A DNA stretch of 64,000 nt from Uliginosibacterium flavum (GCF_040566545.1 NZ_JBEWZI010000001.1:1-64000); one strand, 5' to 3'. Shown: positions 42,809 through 51,658, counted from the stretch's first letter. A program made the numbers and translations. The notes: generated by a model from the letters alone, not told the origin.

Positions 42809-43549
42809 TTAGCTCATTGCCAAGACTTGTGCTGCGGCTCGGTCATTTTCCTGCGCACCCGATAACAGGCGCATGTGCATTTCGTAATTGCGTGACAGCG
42901 AAATCATCGTGACCATCTGTTCGACCAGGTTGACGTTGCTGCCCTCCAGATAGCCGCCGCCCACGCGCACGGCCTCATCCACTTCAGCGGCTTCGCCCGT
43001 ATTCAGGCGGAACAAGCCATCGCCGCCACGCACCAGCTGCTCCTCAGGCGGATTCACGAGCTTCAGCCGTCCCACAGCACTCGCAGCACTGCGCGCACCG
43101 GTGAGTGGTACGGCGGTGATCGTGCCATCCGAGGCAACTTCGACAGCGTTATCCGGCGGAATCGAAATCTGCCCGCTATCCCCTACAACCTCCAGCCCGC
43201 CCTGCGTGCGCAAAATGCCATTCAGATCAACCGTAAAGCTGCCGGAACGGGTATAGGCCTCTCGCCCATCCGCACCCGTTACTGCCATCCAGCCCTTGCC
43301 ATTGACGGCCACATCCAGCGCGTTACCGGTTTTCTGCATCGGCCCGGAAGTAAAGTCGCTGCCCACGGTGGCATCCACCGCGAATGCGCGCGTAGGCAAG
43401 GCTTGCGATTGCACCTGCACCGCGCGCAGGCGGTGCAGTTCGGAGCGAAAGCCGGATGTGGAAACATTCGCCAGGTTATGCGCCACGGCGGCCTGCTGGC
43501 CCATCGTGGCCTTGGCCCCGGTCATTGCGGTGTAGATCAGCTTGTCCAT
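42809..43549 (-). CDS. flgF: Flagellar proximal rod protein FlgF
   Basis: A 246-residue FlgF: MDKLIYTAMTGAKATMGQQA and VAHNLANVSTSGFRSELHRL at the N-terminus, a central beta domain, and GSNVNLVEQMVTMISLSRNY at the C-terminus. It forms part of the proximal rod. It is separated from flgG by 89 bases containing nothing recognised. Confidence 0.95.
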   Translation of the reverse strand: MDKLIYTAMTGAKATMGQQAAVAHNLANVSTSGFRSELHRLRAVQVQSQALPTRAFAVDATVGSDFTSGPMQKTGNALDVAVNGKGWMAVTGADGREAYTRSGSFTVDLNGILRTQGGLEVVGDSGQISIPPDNAVEVASDGTITAVPLTGARSAASAVGRLKLVNPPEEQLVRGGDGLFRLNTGEAAEVDEAVRVGGGYLEGSNVNLVEQMVTMISLSRNYEMHMRLLSGAQENDRAAAQVLAMS

Positions 43550-43578
43550 GATCCTCGGCCTCTAGGCTTCAAGCGTTA

Positions 43579-44805
43579 TCAGCGCAGATTCACCAGCGTC
43601 TGCATGATCTGATCCTGCGTCTTGATCGACTGTGCGTTGGCCTGATAGTTACGCTGCGCGGTGATCATATTGACCAGCTCTGCGGTCAGATCGACGTTGG
43701 ACTCTTCGACCGAACCTGCTGTCAGCTGCCCGAGACTGCCTGTCTGCGGCGCGCCGACCAGAGGCTGGCCGGAGCGTGGTGATTCGCCCCACAGGTTGTT
43801 GCCCAGAGAGATGAGCCCCTGCGGGTTGGCGAAGTTGGCCAGTACCACCTGACCCAGATTGCGGGTTTGGCCATTGCTGTAACGACCTTGAATAACCCCG
43901 TCATTGCCCACCGTAATCCCAGACAGGCGTCCAGAGGCAAAACCATCCTGGGATTGTTTATTCACCCCGAAAGAACTGCCGTACTGGGTACTGGAAGTGA
44001 AATCAAGTGAGACGCTGAAAGGTGAAACCGCACCCGTCGTAACCGCCAGACCAGCGACGGTCAGCGGCATTGCCGTCGTCAATTGCCCAGTCGTCGAAAA
44101 CGTCACCGGCGTCGCTGCGGCAGTGGTTGCGCCACCATCCAGCTGCGTGTACATGCTCCAGTTTCCGGCCCCCGCCGTACGGAAATACATCGTCATGATG
44201 TGCGAATTTCCGAGGCTGTCGTAGATGGTCGCCGAGGTTGAAGAGTTGTACGTGCTCGGATCCGGATTGGCACTGGCGGCAACCCAGGCATTGGCAGGCA
44301 CCGTGCTGCGGGAATCAAGATTGAGCCCCATGGCGATCTCGGTAGTCTGAGCCGGCATCAGATCCGCAGTATCGATATAAATCGCGCTGGGGCTGGCCGG
44401 CAGGATCGTGCCGGTTGCACTGGCCGGGTAGCCTGTCAGCTGGTAACCCTGCGTATTGACGATGTAACCATTCTTGTCGACTTGAAACTGGCCGTTGCGC
44501 GTATAAGCCACGGAGCCGCCATTGTCCATGCGGAAAAATCCGGCACCGTTGATGGCAACATCCAGCGGATTGTTGGTCGGGGTAATGTTGCCCTGATTGA
44601 AGACCTGGGATACCTGACCGATCTGTGTCCCGATACCGATCTGCAAACCCGCCGAAGCGCCATTCAGCGCCGCCGCATAGACATCCGTAAATTGTGTGCC
44701 GGAGAGTTTGAAGCCGACGTTGGTGGCGTTGGCGACGTTATTGCTGATGACATCAAGTGCCTTGGATGAAGCATTGAGTCCGCTGAGACCTTGCTGGAAT
44801 GCCAT
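43579..44805 (-). CDS. flgE: Flagellar hook protein FlgE
   Basis: The 408-residue FlgE has the conserved N-terminus MAFQQGLSGLNASSKALDVI with SNNVANATNVGFKLS, the FlgE-type TAAALNGASAGL-like region (VYAAALNGASAGLQIG), and the C-terminal VDLTAELVNMITAQRNYQAN. FlgE polymerises into the hook, assembled under the FlgD cap, which is encoded just upstream. Confidence 0.96.
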   Translation of the reverse strand: MAFQQGLSGLNASSKALDVISNNVANATNVGFKLSGTQFTDVYAAALNGASAGLQIGIGTQIGQVSQVFNQGNITPTNNPLDVAINGAGFFRMDNGGSVAYTRNGQFQVDKNGYIVNTQGYQLTGYPASATGTILPASPSAIYIDTADLMPAQTTEIAMGLNLDSRSTVPANAWVAASANPDPSTYNSSTSATIYDSLGNSHIMTMYFRTAGAGNWSMYTQLDGGATTAAATPVTFSTTGQLTTAMPLTVAGLAVTTGAVSPFSVSLDFTSSTQYGSSFGVNKQSQDGFASGRLSGITVGNDGVIQGRYSNGQTRNLGQVVLANFANPQGLISLGNNLWGESPRSGQPLVGAPQTGSLGQLTAGSVEESNVDLTAELVNMITAQRNYQANAQSIKTQDQIMQTLVNLR

Positions 44806-44819
44806 GATTCTGCTCCCGG

Positions 44820-45497
44820 TTACAAAATGAGCTTGATATCGCTCATCGACACACGACCCAGGCTGCCGACATCCACCTGGATTTCACTTCCGCCGGTCAC
44901 TACTCCGTTGACCGCAGCCAACTGCAACGCACTGGCACCTACCTTGGTATCACCTTGAGTGGCCGTTACCGTGATCTTGTACTCTCCATCTGCAACAGTC
45001 GTGCCATTTGCGTTTTTACCGTCCCACACGAACTCATGCGTACCGGCATCCAGCGCGCCCAAGTCTATGCGCTTCATCTCCAGACCATTCTTGTCAGTGA
45101 TCGTCACGCTCACCTTGCTGGCCGCTGAATCGAGCTGCACGCCACCAGCAGCCAATCCGCTCACCACCTGAAGTCCGCTACCCGGCACCAGTACGGTATG
45201 CCCGACCAGGCCTGCAGCCTGCAGCGCCTCGCTGGACTGATAGCTTCCCATCAGCGTCTTGAGCGTGGCGTTCAGCTGGGTAATCCCGTCCACCGTGCTG
45301 ATCTGGGCGAGCTGCGAAGTCGTCTGGGCGTTGTCCATCGGATTGAGCGGATCCTGATTCTTGAGCTGTGTGGTCAGCAGCTTGAGAAAACGGTTTTGCT
45401 GATCATCGGCAGAAGAGGTGGTTTTTTTGGTCCCGCTCCCGTTCAAGGATGTATAGATCGCTTGTGTGGGATCATTCACGGTGCTTGTCGTTGTCAT
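44820..45497 (-). CDS. flgD: Flagellar hook cap protein FlgD
   Basis: A 225-residue FlgD with N-terminal RFLKLLTTQLKNQDPLNPMD, the family signature, followed by NAQTTSQLAQISTVDGITQL. The FlgD Ig-like and Tudor-like domains follow (about 100-200). It caps the growing hook and is not part of the finished flagellum. Confidence 0.94.
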   Translation of the reverse strand: MTTTSTVNDPTQAIYTSLNGSGTKKTTSSADDQQNRFLKLLTTQLKNQDPLNPMDNAQTTSQLAQISTVDGITQLNATLKTLMGSYQSSEALQAAGLVGHTVLVPGSGLQVVSGLAAGGVQLDSAASKVSVTITDKNGLEMKRIDLGALDAGTHEFVWDGKNANGTTVADGEYKITVTATQGDTKVGASALQLAAVNGVVTGGSEIQVDVGSLGRVSMSDIKLIL

Positions 45498-45521
45498 TTC
45501 ACTCTCTCCTGCTCTGCTTCA

Positions 45522-45926
45522 TCAGCCCTGACCCAGCGCGATCGTGCGCTGCATCAGGGTTTTGGCGGTCGTCATTACTTCGGCGTTGGTCTGGTAGGCA
45601 CGCGAAGCGGAAATCATGTTTACCATCTCTTCGACGACATCCACATTGGACATCGTGACGTAGCCTTCTGCATTGGCGGCAGGGCTCTTCGGGTCGTAGG
45701 CCATGCGGCCCGGTGCGGCGCTTTCCACCACCTGCTGGACACGTACGCCCTGCCCGCTCGGCCCCATCTGCACGGCCTGAAACACAACCTGCTTGGCTTT
45801 ATAAGGCAAGCCGTCAGCGCCCACTGCACTCTCGGCATTGGCCATATTGCTGGCCGTGGTGTTCAGGCGCACGGACTGCGCATTGAGCGCGGAGCCGGCG
45901 ATATTGAAGACGTTAAGCATACTCAT
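45522..45926 (-). CDS. flgC: Flagellar proximal rod protein FlgC
   Basis: The 134-residue FlgC has the N-terminal NTTASNMANAESAVGADG and C-terminal YVTMSNVDVVEEMVNMISAS with RAYQTNAEVMTTAKTLMQ, both typical. It starts 15 bases after flgB and belongs to the same leftward operon. Confidence 0.95.
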   Translation of the reverse strand: MSMLNVFNIAGSALNAQSVRLNTTASNMANAESAVGADGLPYKAKQVVFQAVQMGPSGQGVRVQQVVESAAPGRMAYDPKSPAANAEGYVTMSNVDVVEEMVNMISASRAYQTNAEVMTTAKTLMQRTIALGQG

Positions 45927-45940
45927 GACAGCGCTCCCTA

Positions 45941-46375
45941 TTAACCGGCCACGGCTTGCTGCATCGTTTTCAGCATGCCGCTGATAAACGTCAGACTGGC
46001 TTCGTAGTGCACCGCGTTTTCGGCGAAGGAGGCACGCTCGGTGTCCATATTCACGGTATTGCCATCAACGCTGGATTGCTCTTCGCCGCGATACATCAGC
46101 TGGGGGCTAGTCGCCACGCCGCTGGCATTCAAATGCCGCGCGGAAGTCGTGCTCAGTGCAATCGGCCGCCCCACCCGACCTTGCAGAGCACCGCTAAGGG
46201 CGCTGCCGAATTCGATGTCACGCGCCTTGAAATTCGGGGTATCCGCATTCGCGATGTTGGCCGCGATCACTTCCTGGCGCTGAGCACGCAGATTCAAGGC
46301 GGTCTGATGAAAGCGCAGGGCATTGTCGAGTTGGACGTTCATTTCTTCCACTCCGTTCAAGAGTTCTTCAAACAT
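45941..46375 (-). CDS. flgB: Flagellar proximal rod protein FlgB
   Basis: 145 residues from ATG 46375. Conserved stretches are NALRFHQTALNLRAQRQEVI, AANIANADTPNFKARDIEFG and a C-terminal ENAVHYEASLTFISGMLKTM. The frame runs open to 46744 but that upstream part lies in the divergent control region and is not FlgB-like; a start at 46342 is also possible. It is the first gene of the rod/hook operon and follows a sigma-54 site. Confidence 0.93.
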   Translation of the reverse strand: MFEELLNGVEEMNVQLDNALRFHQTALNLRAQRQEVIAANIANADTPNFKARDIEFGSALSGALQGRVGRPIALSTTSARHLNASGVATSPQLMYRGEEQSSVDGNTVNMDTERASFAENAVHYEASLTFISGMLKTMQQAVAG

Positions 46376-46425
46376 GGCCGTCGATCCCTGGCGAGTACAA
46401 ATACGTGGGTGTTCGACGGATTCAT

Positions 46426-46441
46426 TGCAGCTTCTGTGCCA
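46426..46441 (-). promoter_or_regulatory. Sigma-54 (-24/-12) promoter for flgB
   Basis: On the reverse strand TGGCACAGAAGCTGCA matches the -24 TGGCAC exactly and the -12 TTGC except for the first base, with the invariant GG-N10-GC spacing. Transcription would start around 46415, about 40 bases before flgB. This points to control of flgBCDEFGHIJ by a sigma-54 activator of the FleQ/FlrC type, which is not in the window. Confidence 0.7.
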
Positions 46442-46661
46442 GCATCGTAAGCCCCGCAACAGAGCGTTCAGCGGCCGATAAAGCGGCAAAACCACCTGCA
46501 TTCCCGGCAGTCGGCAAGCGCCGGGCGGCAATGTTTGCCGGTACGCGGACAAGCGCTCGAATAGACCTGCACACCCATCGCTGTTTGACGCTTGAACCGA
46601 CAGACCGAAGTGTTTCAATCGGGATGTCACCCACGAACATTCACGCCTCACGCCCCCTGCC

Positions 46662-47351
46662 ATGCGCGCCCTCCTCTTCATCTTCCTGCTGCTCCCTGGC
46701 CTTGCCGCGACGGCCGCCCCGGCCACCACGCCAGCGCAGGACAAGATGTCACGTACGATCGAAGACTTCCTGCGCGCGCAAAGCGCCAGCGCGCCGGGTC
46801 AGGTCAGCATCGAAGTCGGCAGGCTGCCCGAGGCCGAGCGTTATGGCGCCTGTACACACTGGCAAGCCTTCCTGCCCGCAGGCGCACGCGCCTGGGGACG
46901 TGTCTCGGTGGGACTGCGCTGCAGCTCAGGTGGTAATTTCTCGCTGTACGCAAGCGCCCGGGTGCGCGTCGATGGTGCCTATCTGGTCGCCGCCCGACCC
47001 ATCGCCAACGGCCAGAGCCTCGCTGCTGACGACATCAAGATCGTTCAGGGAGAACTCACAGCCCAAGCGGCCGATCTGCTGCTGGCCGATGCGGCAGCCG
47101 TCGGCCAGATCGCGCGCACCGCCATTGCCGCTGAGCGGCCACTGCAAGCCACCCTGCTGCGGCCCTCCGCCGTGATTCAGGCAGGTCAGATGGTGAAAGT
47201 CATCACACAAGGCACGGGTTTTTCCGTCAGCAACGAAGGCCAGGCGCTGGCCGCCGCCAGTGCCGGCCAGAGCGTGCGCGTGCGCCTGGCGAACGGCAAT
47301 ATCGTCAGTGGCATCGCGCGGGCGCAGGGTTGGGTGGAGGTACGCAACTGA
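46662..47351 (+). CDS. flgA: Flagellar P-ring assembly chaperone FlgA
   Basis: A 229-residue FlgA with a cleavable signal (MRALLFIFLLLPGLAATAA) and the SAF-domain features PEAERYGACTHWQAFLP, RVDGAYLVAARPIANGQ and the C-terminal VKVITQGTGFSVSNEGQALA with ASAGQSVRVRLANGNIVSG. It helps FlgI form the P-ring in the periplasm. It is divergent from flgB; no clear promoter of its own was found. Confidence 0.94.
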   Translation: MRALLFIFLLLPGLAATAAPATTPAQDKMSRTIEDFLRAQSASAPGQVSIEVGRLPEAERYGACTHWQAFLPAGARAWGRVSVGLRCSSGGNFSLYASARVRVDGAYLVAARPIANGQSLAADDIKIVQGELTAQAADLLLADAAAVGQIARTAIAAERPLQATLLRPSAVIQAGQMVKVITQGTGFSVSNEGQALAAASAGQSVRVRLANGNIVSGIARAQGWVEVRN

Positions 47352-47447
47352 GTGCGCCACCCACCACTCATCGCCAAACTTCTCAAGAAATCTCCCGACA
47401 GGCCGTTGCATAAGGCATGGCTGGTTGTCAGGCACGGCAAAAACCCC

Positions 47448-47474
47448 TAAAGTTTTTGCTGTATCCTCCGATAA
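47448..47474 (+). promoter_or_regulatory. Sigma-28 (FliA) promoter for flgM
   Basis: TAAAGTTT at 47448-47455, then exactly 11 bases, then TCCGATAA at 47467-47474; this differs from the FliA consensus (TAAAGTTT-N11-GCCGATAA) at one position. It is about 80 bases before the flgM GTG. flgM and flgN are therefore late (class III) genes, giving the usual FliA-FlgM feedback loop. Confidence 0.88.
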
Positions 47475-47555
47475 GCCAAGTGTGGCATCGCGAATGCCTT
47501 ATACAAAAACAGGCCTCGCAGGTATCACGCATACCTTGAGCCAAAGGGAAACGCC

Positions 47556-47864
47556 GTGAAAATCGAAAACACAATCAAGTCACCCGGAGCTGTGGGCAGC
47601 GAGACCAAAACTCGCCCCGCACGTGAGGCGACAACCAGTTCCAGCGCCGCGAGCGGGTCGAAAGTCCAGCTCTCCTCGCTGTCCAGCCACCTGCAGCAGC
47701 TCGAAAAAGTCATCGCCGAAACACCGGTGGTCGACAGCGGCAAGGTCGAGGAGATCAAGAGTGCGATCTCGCAAGGCCAGTTCCGGGTCAATCCGGAAAA
47801 AGTAGCCGACGGGCTGATCAACAGCGTGCGCCAGATGCTGGCTGCGCAGCCGCGTAGCGCGTGA
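47556..47864 (+). CDS. flgM: Anti-sigma-28 factor FlgM
   Basis: 102 residues from a GTG at 47556 with AAAGGGAAA upstream. The N-terminal half is disordered and Ser/Ala-rich; the C-terminal half has the FliA-binding pattern VDSGKVEEIKSAISQGQFRV with NPEKVADGLINSVRQML. FlgM holds FliA inactive until the hook is complete and FlgM is exported. Confidence 0.92.
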   Translation: MKIENTIKSPGAVGSETKTRPAREATTSSSAASGSKVQLSSLSSHLQQLEKVIAETPVVDSGKVEEIKSAISQGQFRVNPEKVADGLINSVRQMLAAQPRSA

Positions 47865-48337
47865 CGATTCCTGATCGAAGCGCGCTGCGTCAGCGCCTGC
47901 TCACATTGCTTGCTGCGGAAACGCAGCAAGTCAATGAATTCATCGCGCTTCTGGAACAGGAGCGCGATGTGCTGGCCGGGCATGACGTAGAGCCGCTTTT
48001 TGCTCTTTCCGAGCAAAAATCCCGTTTTGCCCGCCAGCTCCAGCAACTCGGTGACGGTCGCACCAGCGTGCTGCACCAGGCTGGCCTGCCGAACGACAAA
48101 ACCGGCGTCGAAACCCTGGTCGGCAAGGACGGGCAACAGATCTGGGCCAGCTATCTGGCCGCAGCCACCCGGGCGCAGCAACTCAATCAGGAAAATGGCG
48201 CGCACATCACTGCACGCCTGTCCCAGAACCACCAGGCACTGGCCATACTGATGGCCCACTCTGACCAGCCCACCGTATACGGGCCAGACGGATCATCGCG
48301 CACCCGCCCGGGCTCTCGCCTGCTCGGCAGCTATTAA
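47861..48337 (+). CDS. flgN: Flagellar export chaperone FlgN
   Basis: A 158-residue helical protein starting at a GTG that overlaps the flgM stop (GTGA). It shows the FlgN layout: LLAAETQQVNEFIALLEQER and ALSEQKSRFARQLQQLGDGR in the N-terminal helices, and LNQENGAHITARLSQNHQAL near the C-terminus. FlgN chaperones the hook-filament junction proteins FlgK and FlgL. Confidence 0.88.
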   Translation: MTIPDRSALRQRLLTLLAAETQQVNEFIALLEQERDVLAGHDVEPLFALSEQKSRFARQLQQLGDGRTSVLHQAGLPNDKTGVETLVGKDGQQIWASYLAAATRAQQLNQENGAHITARLSQNHQALAILMAHSDQPTVYGPDGSSRTRPGSRLLGSY

Positions 48338-48350
48338 CCTGACCAAGCAT

Positions 48351-48480
48351 CACCCGAAGACCCGCACGCAGACTTGCTCTGCAAGCAATCCACCTGCACA
48401 CCCAATACCTATGTGCCTTGGCAGCAGGCATCTCTGCAAACACACGTTCAGCAAGCGTCTCCAGACAGATAACTCTGGCG
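48351..48480. repeat. Degenerate GAAGAGCC-family repeats after flgN
   Basis: CACCCGAAGACCCGCACGC with TTGCTCTGCAAGCAATCC (48351-48390) and a weaker arm pair GGCAGCAGGCATCTCTGC and CGTCTCCAGACAG (48420-48468). They occupy the 252-base gap between the convergent flgN and motD genes. Confidence 0.5.
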
Positions 48481-48589
48481 TCTGTTGACATACGGTCAGC
48501 GGCCATCGTCGTGGCTCTTTGGCCGCAAAGCGAGACGCAGCGCCAAAGGCCTCCCGAGCCGGAGCCGTGCGGCTTCAAGCTCTAATTCC

Positions 48590-49471
48590 TCAAGGAGTGC
48601 CGCCCACCTCCTCACGCGGCGCCAAACGGGTATTCTCTGGCGTTCCCAACGCACCATCCACATTGCGCATTTGCGGATTAACACTGACTTCGGTTGTTGT
48701 AGAAGGTGCGTTAGCCACCTCTGGCGACATGGACTCGACCTGGATCGTGACGCGCCGATTGCGCGAGCGTCCATCCGCCGTAGCGTTGTCGGCCACCGGG
48801 CGTTGATCGCTGTAACCGGCGGCCGTCATGCGCCCCGGCGCGACGCCAGACTCGACAAACAGGCGCACCACCGACGATGCGCGCACCGCTGACAACTCCC
48901 AATTCGACGGAAAAAAAGCGGTACTGATCGGCAAGGTATCGGTATGCCCTTCGATCTTGATCGGAAAATCACCGGCCGCAATCACCTCCGCGACGGCTTT
49001 CAAAGCGCGTTGCGCATCAATCCCCAGTTGCGCCTCACCAGGCTTGAACAAGGCACTGGCATTGATCTCGATGGAAATCCCGTTAACGCCCTCCGTCACC
49101 CGCACCTGCCCGCCCGCCACCATCGGCTCAAGCACACGCTTGACCTCCTCAGCCATGCTGCGCATTTTCTGGCGAAATTCGGTGCGCTTGGCCTCTACTT
49201 CGGGGTTTGCTTTAGGCTGACGCGAGATAACCTGAACAATCGGCGAGCCACTCGCCAGCGTCGGCGTCACCATCGCCACGCCCTGCTCATTGGTGGCGCT
49301 GCGAAAGGCATTCACCATTGAACTGGAGAGCACGCGATACTTGCCTTCGTTCACCGAGCTGATCGAATACATCACTACAAAAAAAGCAAACAGCAAGGTA
49401 ATGAAGTCCGCATAGGACACCATCCAGCGTTCGTGGTTTTCGTGCTCTTCTTCCTGGCGACGACGGGCCAT
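48590..49471 (-). CDS. motD: Flagellar motor stator protein MotD (MotB family)
   Basis: 294 residues from ATG 49471, with GGAG six bases upstream; the GTG two codons before it overlaps that site. The single membrane span has the stator motif RWMVSYADFITLLFAFFVVM with the proton-binding Asp22. The OmpA-like peptidoglycan-binding domain has IKIEGHTDTLPISTAFFPSN and SRNRRVTIQVE. Stator B subunits need a MotA/MotC partner, but no motC gene is adjacent here; the upstream neighbour is ppiD. Confidence 0.9.
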   Translation of the reverse strand: MARRRQEEEHENHERWMVSYADFITLLFAFFVVMYSISSVNEGKYRVLSSSMVNAFRSATNEQGVAMVTPTLASGSPIVQVISRQPKANPEVEAKRTEFRQKMRSMAEEVKRVLEPMVAGGQVRVTEGVNGISIEINASALFKPGEAQLGIDAQRALKAVAEVIAAGDFPIKIEGHTDTLPISTAFFPSNWELSAVRASSVVRLFVESGVAPGRMTAAGYSDQRPVADNATADGRSRNRRVTIQVESMSPEVANAPSTTTEVSVNPQMRNVDGALGTPENTRLAPREEVGGTP

Positions 49472-49511
49472 ACACACTCCGGCAAAGGAAAAACGGAAAC
49501 TCTCCCATTGT

Positions 49512-49538
49512 TTACGGACAAAAGCACCCGGAGCTTAA
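49512..49538 (-). promoter_or_regulatory. Weak candidate sigma-28 promoter for motD
   Basis: On the reverse strand TTAAGCTC, 11 bases, GTCCGTAA: five of eight matches in each half to the FliA consensus with the correct spacing, 41 bases before the motD start. This is suggestive only. Confidence 0.3.
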
Positions 49539-49587
49539 GCCGAGCTCCAGCATTCCCCTCCATCAACTCGGCAAACGTAAACAGCAA

Positions 49588-49615
49588 CGGGCGCGGTGTT
49601 TACACACCGCGCCCG
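49588..49615 (-). terminator. Hairpin terminator after ppiD
   Basis: CGGGCGCGGTGT (49588-49599) and ACACCGCGCCCG (49604-49615) form a perfect 12-bp stem with a four-base loop, 22 bases past the ppiD stop. It lacks a long U-run on the leftward strand, so termination strength is uncertain, but it separates ppiD from motD. Confidence 0.7.
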
Positions 49616-49637
49616 CTTTGCATTGAATTAGGCTGGC

Positions 49638-51515
49638 TTACTTTTTGACTTCGGTGATTTTGACACCCAGACGCGCCCGCACGCCACTGATGTACGCACG
49701 CAGATCCTCTTCACCCAATGCCATGGCATAACGCTGACGAATATCCTTGATCCGCGCTGCGTCATCCGCCACTTTCGGAGCACTAACTGAATCAATCCGA
49801 TAGATCACATAATCCTGATTGCGAACGATGCCAGCGTAAGCCGGGAATTTATCGGTCTTTGCGCCGAACACCGCCTTGCGGGCCTCGCCGCTCAAGCCCG
49901 CCGTAGAACGCTTCACTGCACGAGCAGCTTTCCACGACGCCGCGGTCAAAGCTTCACCAGCCGTCAACTTAGCCAGCGCGGCTTCACCATTTGACTTGGC
50001 CAGCTTTGCGGCTTCTTCCGCCTTCGCAAAAGCCTCCACTTCGGCGGCAACTTGCTCCAACGGTTTCACGCTGGCAGGTTTGTACTCAACAATCCGGGCC
50101 GAAACAATTACGTTCTCACCCAGCGCCACCGCCTCAGTATTCAGGCGATTGGCAATCGAATCACTGGAGAACAAAACGGCCTGCAACTTCGGATCCTGCA
50201 GCACGCCGGCCGGCAATGCGCTACGCGACAGCCAATCAGTCTGCACCAGCGTCAGCGACAATTTCTCGGACACAGGCTTCAGTGAGTCGGGCTGATCATT
50301 CACCAGATTGCTGAACTGATCAGCCAGCTCGGTGAAACGTTTTGTGGCGGCTTGCTGGCGAGCACCCTCAACAGCCTCTGCCTTGCTATCTTCAAAGCTC
50401 TTGGTCTTGGCCGCCTCGGTCAACATGATGATGTGATAACCAAACTCGGACTCGACCACACCCGAGATTTCTTTCTCGTTCAGGGCATAGGCCGCATCGG
50501 AGAACTCCTTGACCATATCGCCGTAAGCGAACGAGCCCAGATCACCACCCTTTTCAGCCGAACCTTTGTCGTCTGAACTTTCCTTGGCAATCGCTGCAAA
50601 CTTGCCTGGAGCCGCCTTCACCTTCGCCAGCAGCTCTTCAGCCTTCTTGCGCGCGGCGGCTTTTACGTCCGCTTTCGCTGCAGCATCCACCTGCACCAGA
50701 ATGTGGCTGGCACGACGCTTCTGCGCTTGCTCAAGGCTCTTGATATTTTCCTTGTACCAGTTGCGCGCATCTTCGTCGCTCACCTGGATCTTTTTGGCAA
50801 TCTCGGCAGTACTCAATTGCACGTACTCAAGCTTCACTTGCTCGGCCAACTGGAACTGGGCCTGATTGGCATCATAGTAAGCCTTGGCCGCATCCGGTGA
50901 CAGCTTCACGCCAGCCATCAGGCTCTTGGCATCAAACACCAGTTCGGAAATCGTGCGCTCTTCGTTGTCCAGCGCGATCCAGCGCTCAGCCGTAGCCTGC
51001 GGCGTCACCGCAGACTGCACCACTGGCGCCAGAAGCTGGTTCTGGGCAATGCTTTCCCGTACCTGCTGCTGGAAGCCGTCGCGCGTTTTGCCCTGCATGG
51101 CAATCATCGAATCATACAAACGCAAGGAAAACTGACCGTTTTCCTGGAATTCTGGACGGGCCTTGATGAAAGCCTGCACCTGGCTATCAGGCACCACCAT
51201 CTTGCTCTCGCGGATCGTGGTCTTGACCGCAGCCTCATTGATCAGACGATCCAGCACGTTGTTGCGGAACTCAGGCGATTCAAGCACGGAACGATCAAAC
51301 GCGGCGCCCATCTGCTCACGCAACGCACCTTCCTGATCACGGACGGCGGCATCAAGCTGTTGGCTGACAATATCCACCGAGCCTACGCGCGCAGCAACGT
51401 CATTGCCGCCACGGTTGCTGAAGTAGGACTCAATACCAAACAAGGCAAGAGGAATCGTGAGAACGCCCAAGATTATTTGAGCAATTTTGGGGTTATTGCG
51501 AACAACATCAAACAT
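49638..51515 (-). CDS. ppiD: Periplasmic peptidyl-prolyl isomerase/chaperone PpiD (SurA-N type)
   Basis: A 625-residue protein anchored by one N-terminal span (PKIAQIILGVLTIPLALFGI). The SurA-like N-domain (about 35-200) follows, then a parvulin domain (about 270-370) with RRASHILVQVDAAAKADVK, GGDLGSFAYGDMVKEFSDAA and SEFGYHIIMLTEAA, and a long C-terminal domain. PpiD acts at the periplasmic exit of the Sec channel. It is a leftward gene just downstream of the two tRNAs. Confidence 0.92.
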   Translation of the reverse strand: MFDVVRNNPKIAQIILGVLTIPLALFGIESYFSNRGGNDVAARVGSVDIVSQQLDAAVRDQEGALREQMGAAFDRSVLESPEFRNNVLDRLINEAAVKTTIRESKMVVPDSQVQAFIKARPEFQENGQFSLRLYDSMIAMQGKTRDGFQQQVRESIAQNQLLAPVVQSAVTPQATAERWIALDNEERTISELVFDAKSLMAGVKLSPDAAKAYYDANQAQFQLAEQVKLEYVQLSTAEIAKKIQVSDEDARNWYKENIKSLEQAQKRRASHILVQVDAAAKADVKAAARKKAEELLAKVKAAPGKFAAIAKESSDDKGSAEKGGDLGSFAYGDMVKEFSDAAYALNEKEISGVVESEFGYHIIMLTEAAKTKSFEDSKAEAVEGARQQAATKRFTELADQFSNLVNDQPDSLKPVSEKLSLTLVQTDWLSRSALPAGVLQDPKLQAVLFSSDSIANRLNTEAVALGENVIVSARIVEYKPASVKPLEQVAAEVEAFAKAEEAAKLAKSNGEAALAKLTAGEALTAASWKAARAVKRSTAGLSGEARKAVFGAKTDKFPAYAGIVRNQDYVIYRIDSVSAPKVADDAARIKDIRQRYAMALGEEDLRAYISGVRARLGVKITEVKK

Positions 51516-51547
51516 GATGAGCGACCATTATTGGTAATTTTGATATG

Positions 51548-51575
51548 AAAAAAGCGAACTCTCGTTCGCCTTTTT
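51548..51575. terminator. Hairpin terminator after the tRNA genes
   Basis: GCGAAC (51554-51559), TCTC loop, GTTCGC (51564-51569), flanked by six A on the left and five T on the right. In the leftward direction the stem is followed by a U-run, ending the tRNA transcript before ppiD. Confidence 0.8.
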
Positions 51576-51581
51576 ACATTC

Positions 51582-51658
51582 TGGCGGAGTGGACGGGACT
51601 CGAACCCGCGACCCCCGGCGTGACAGGCCGGTATTCTAACCGACTGAACTACCACTCC
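51582..51658 (-). tRNA. tRNA-Asp (GTC)
   Basis: The 77-base reverse-strand sequence folds as a cloverleaf: acceptor GGAGTGG / CCACTCC, D-arm AGTTCAGTCGGTTAGAA, anticodon loop CTGTCAC (anticodon GTC), T-arm GGGTTCGAGTCCC, and an encoded CCA end. Confidence 0.97.

Noticed and set aside
46473..46480. GCCGATAA, an exact FliA -10 box, on the forward strand upstream of flgA
   Set aside because: No TAAAG-type -35 box stands at the required distance upstream, so it is probably chance.
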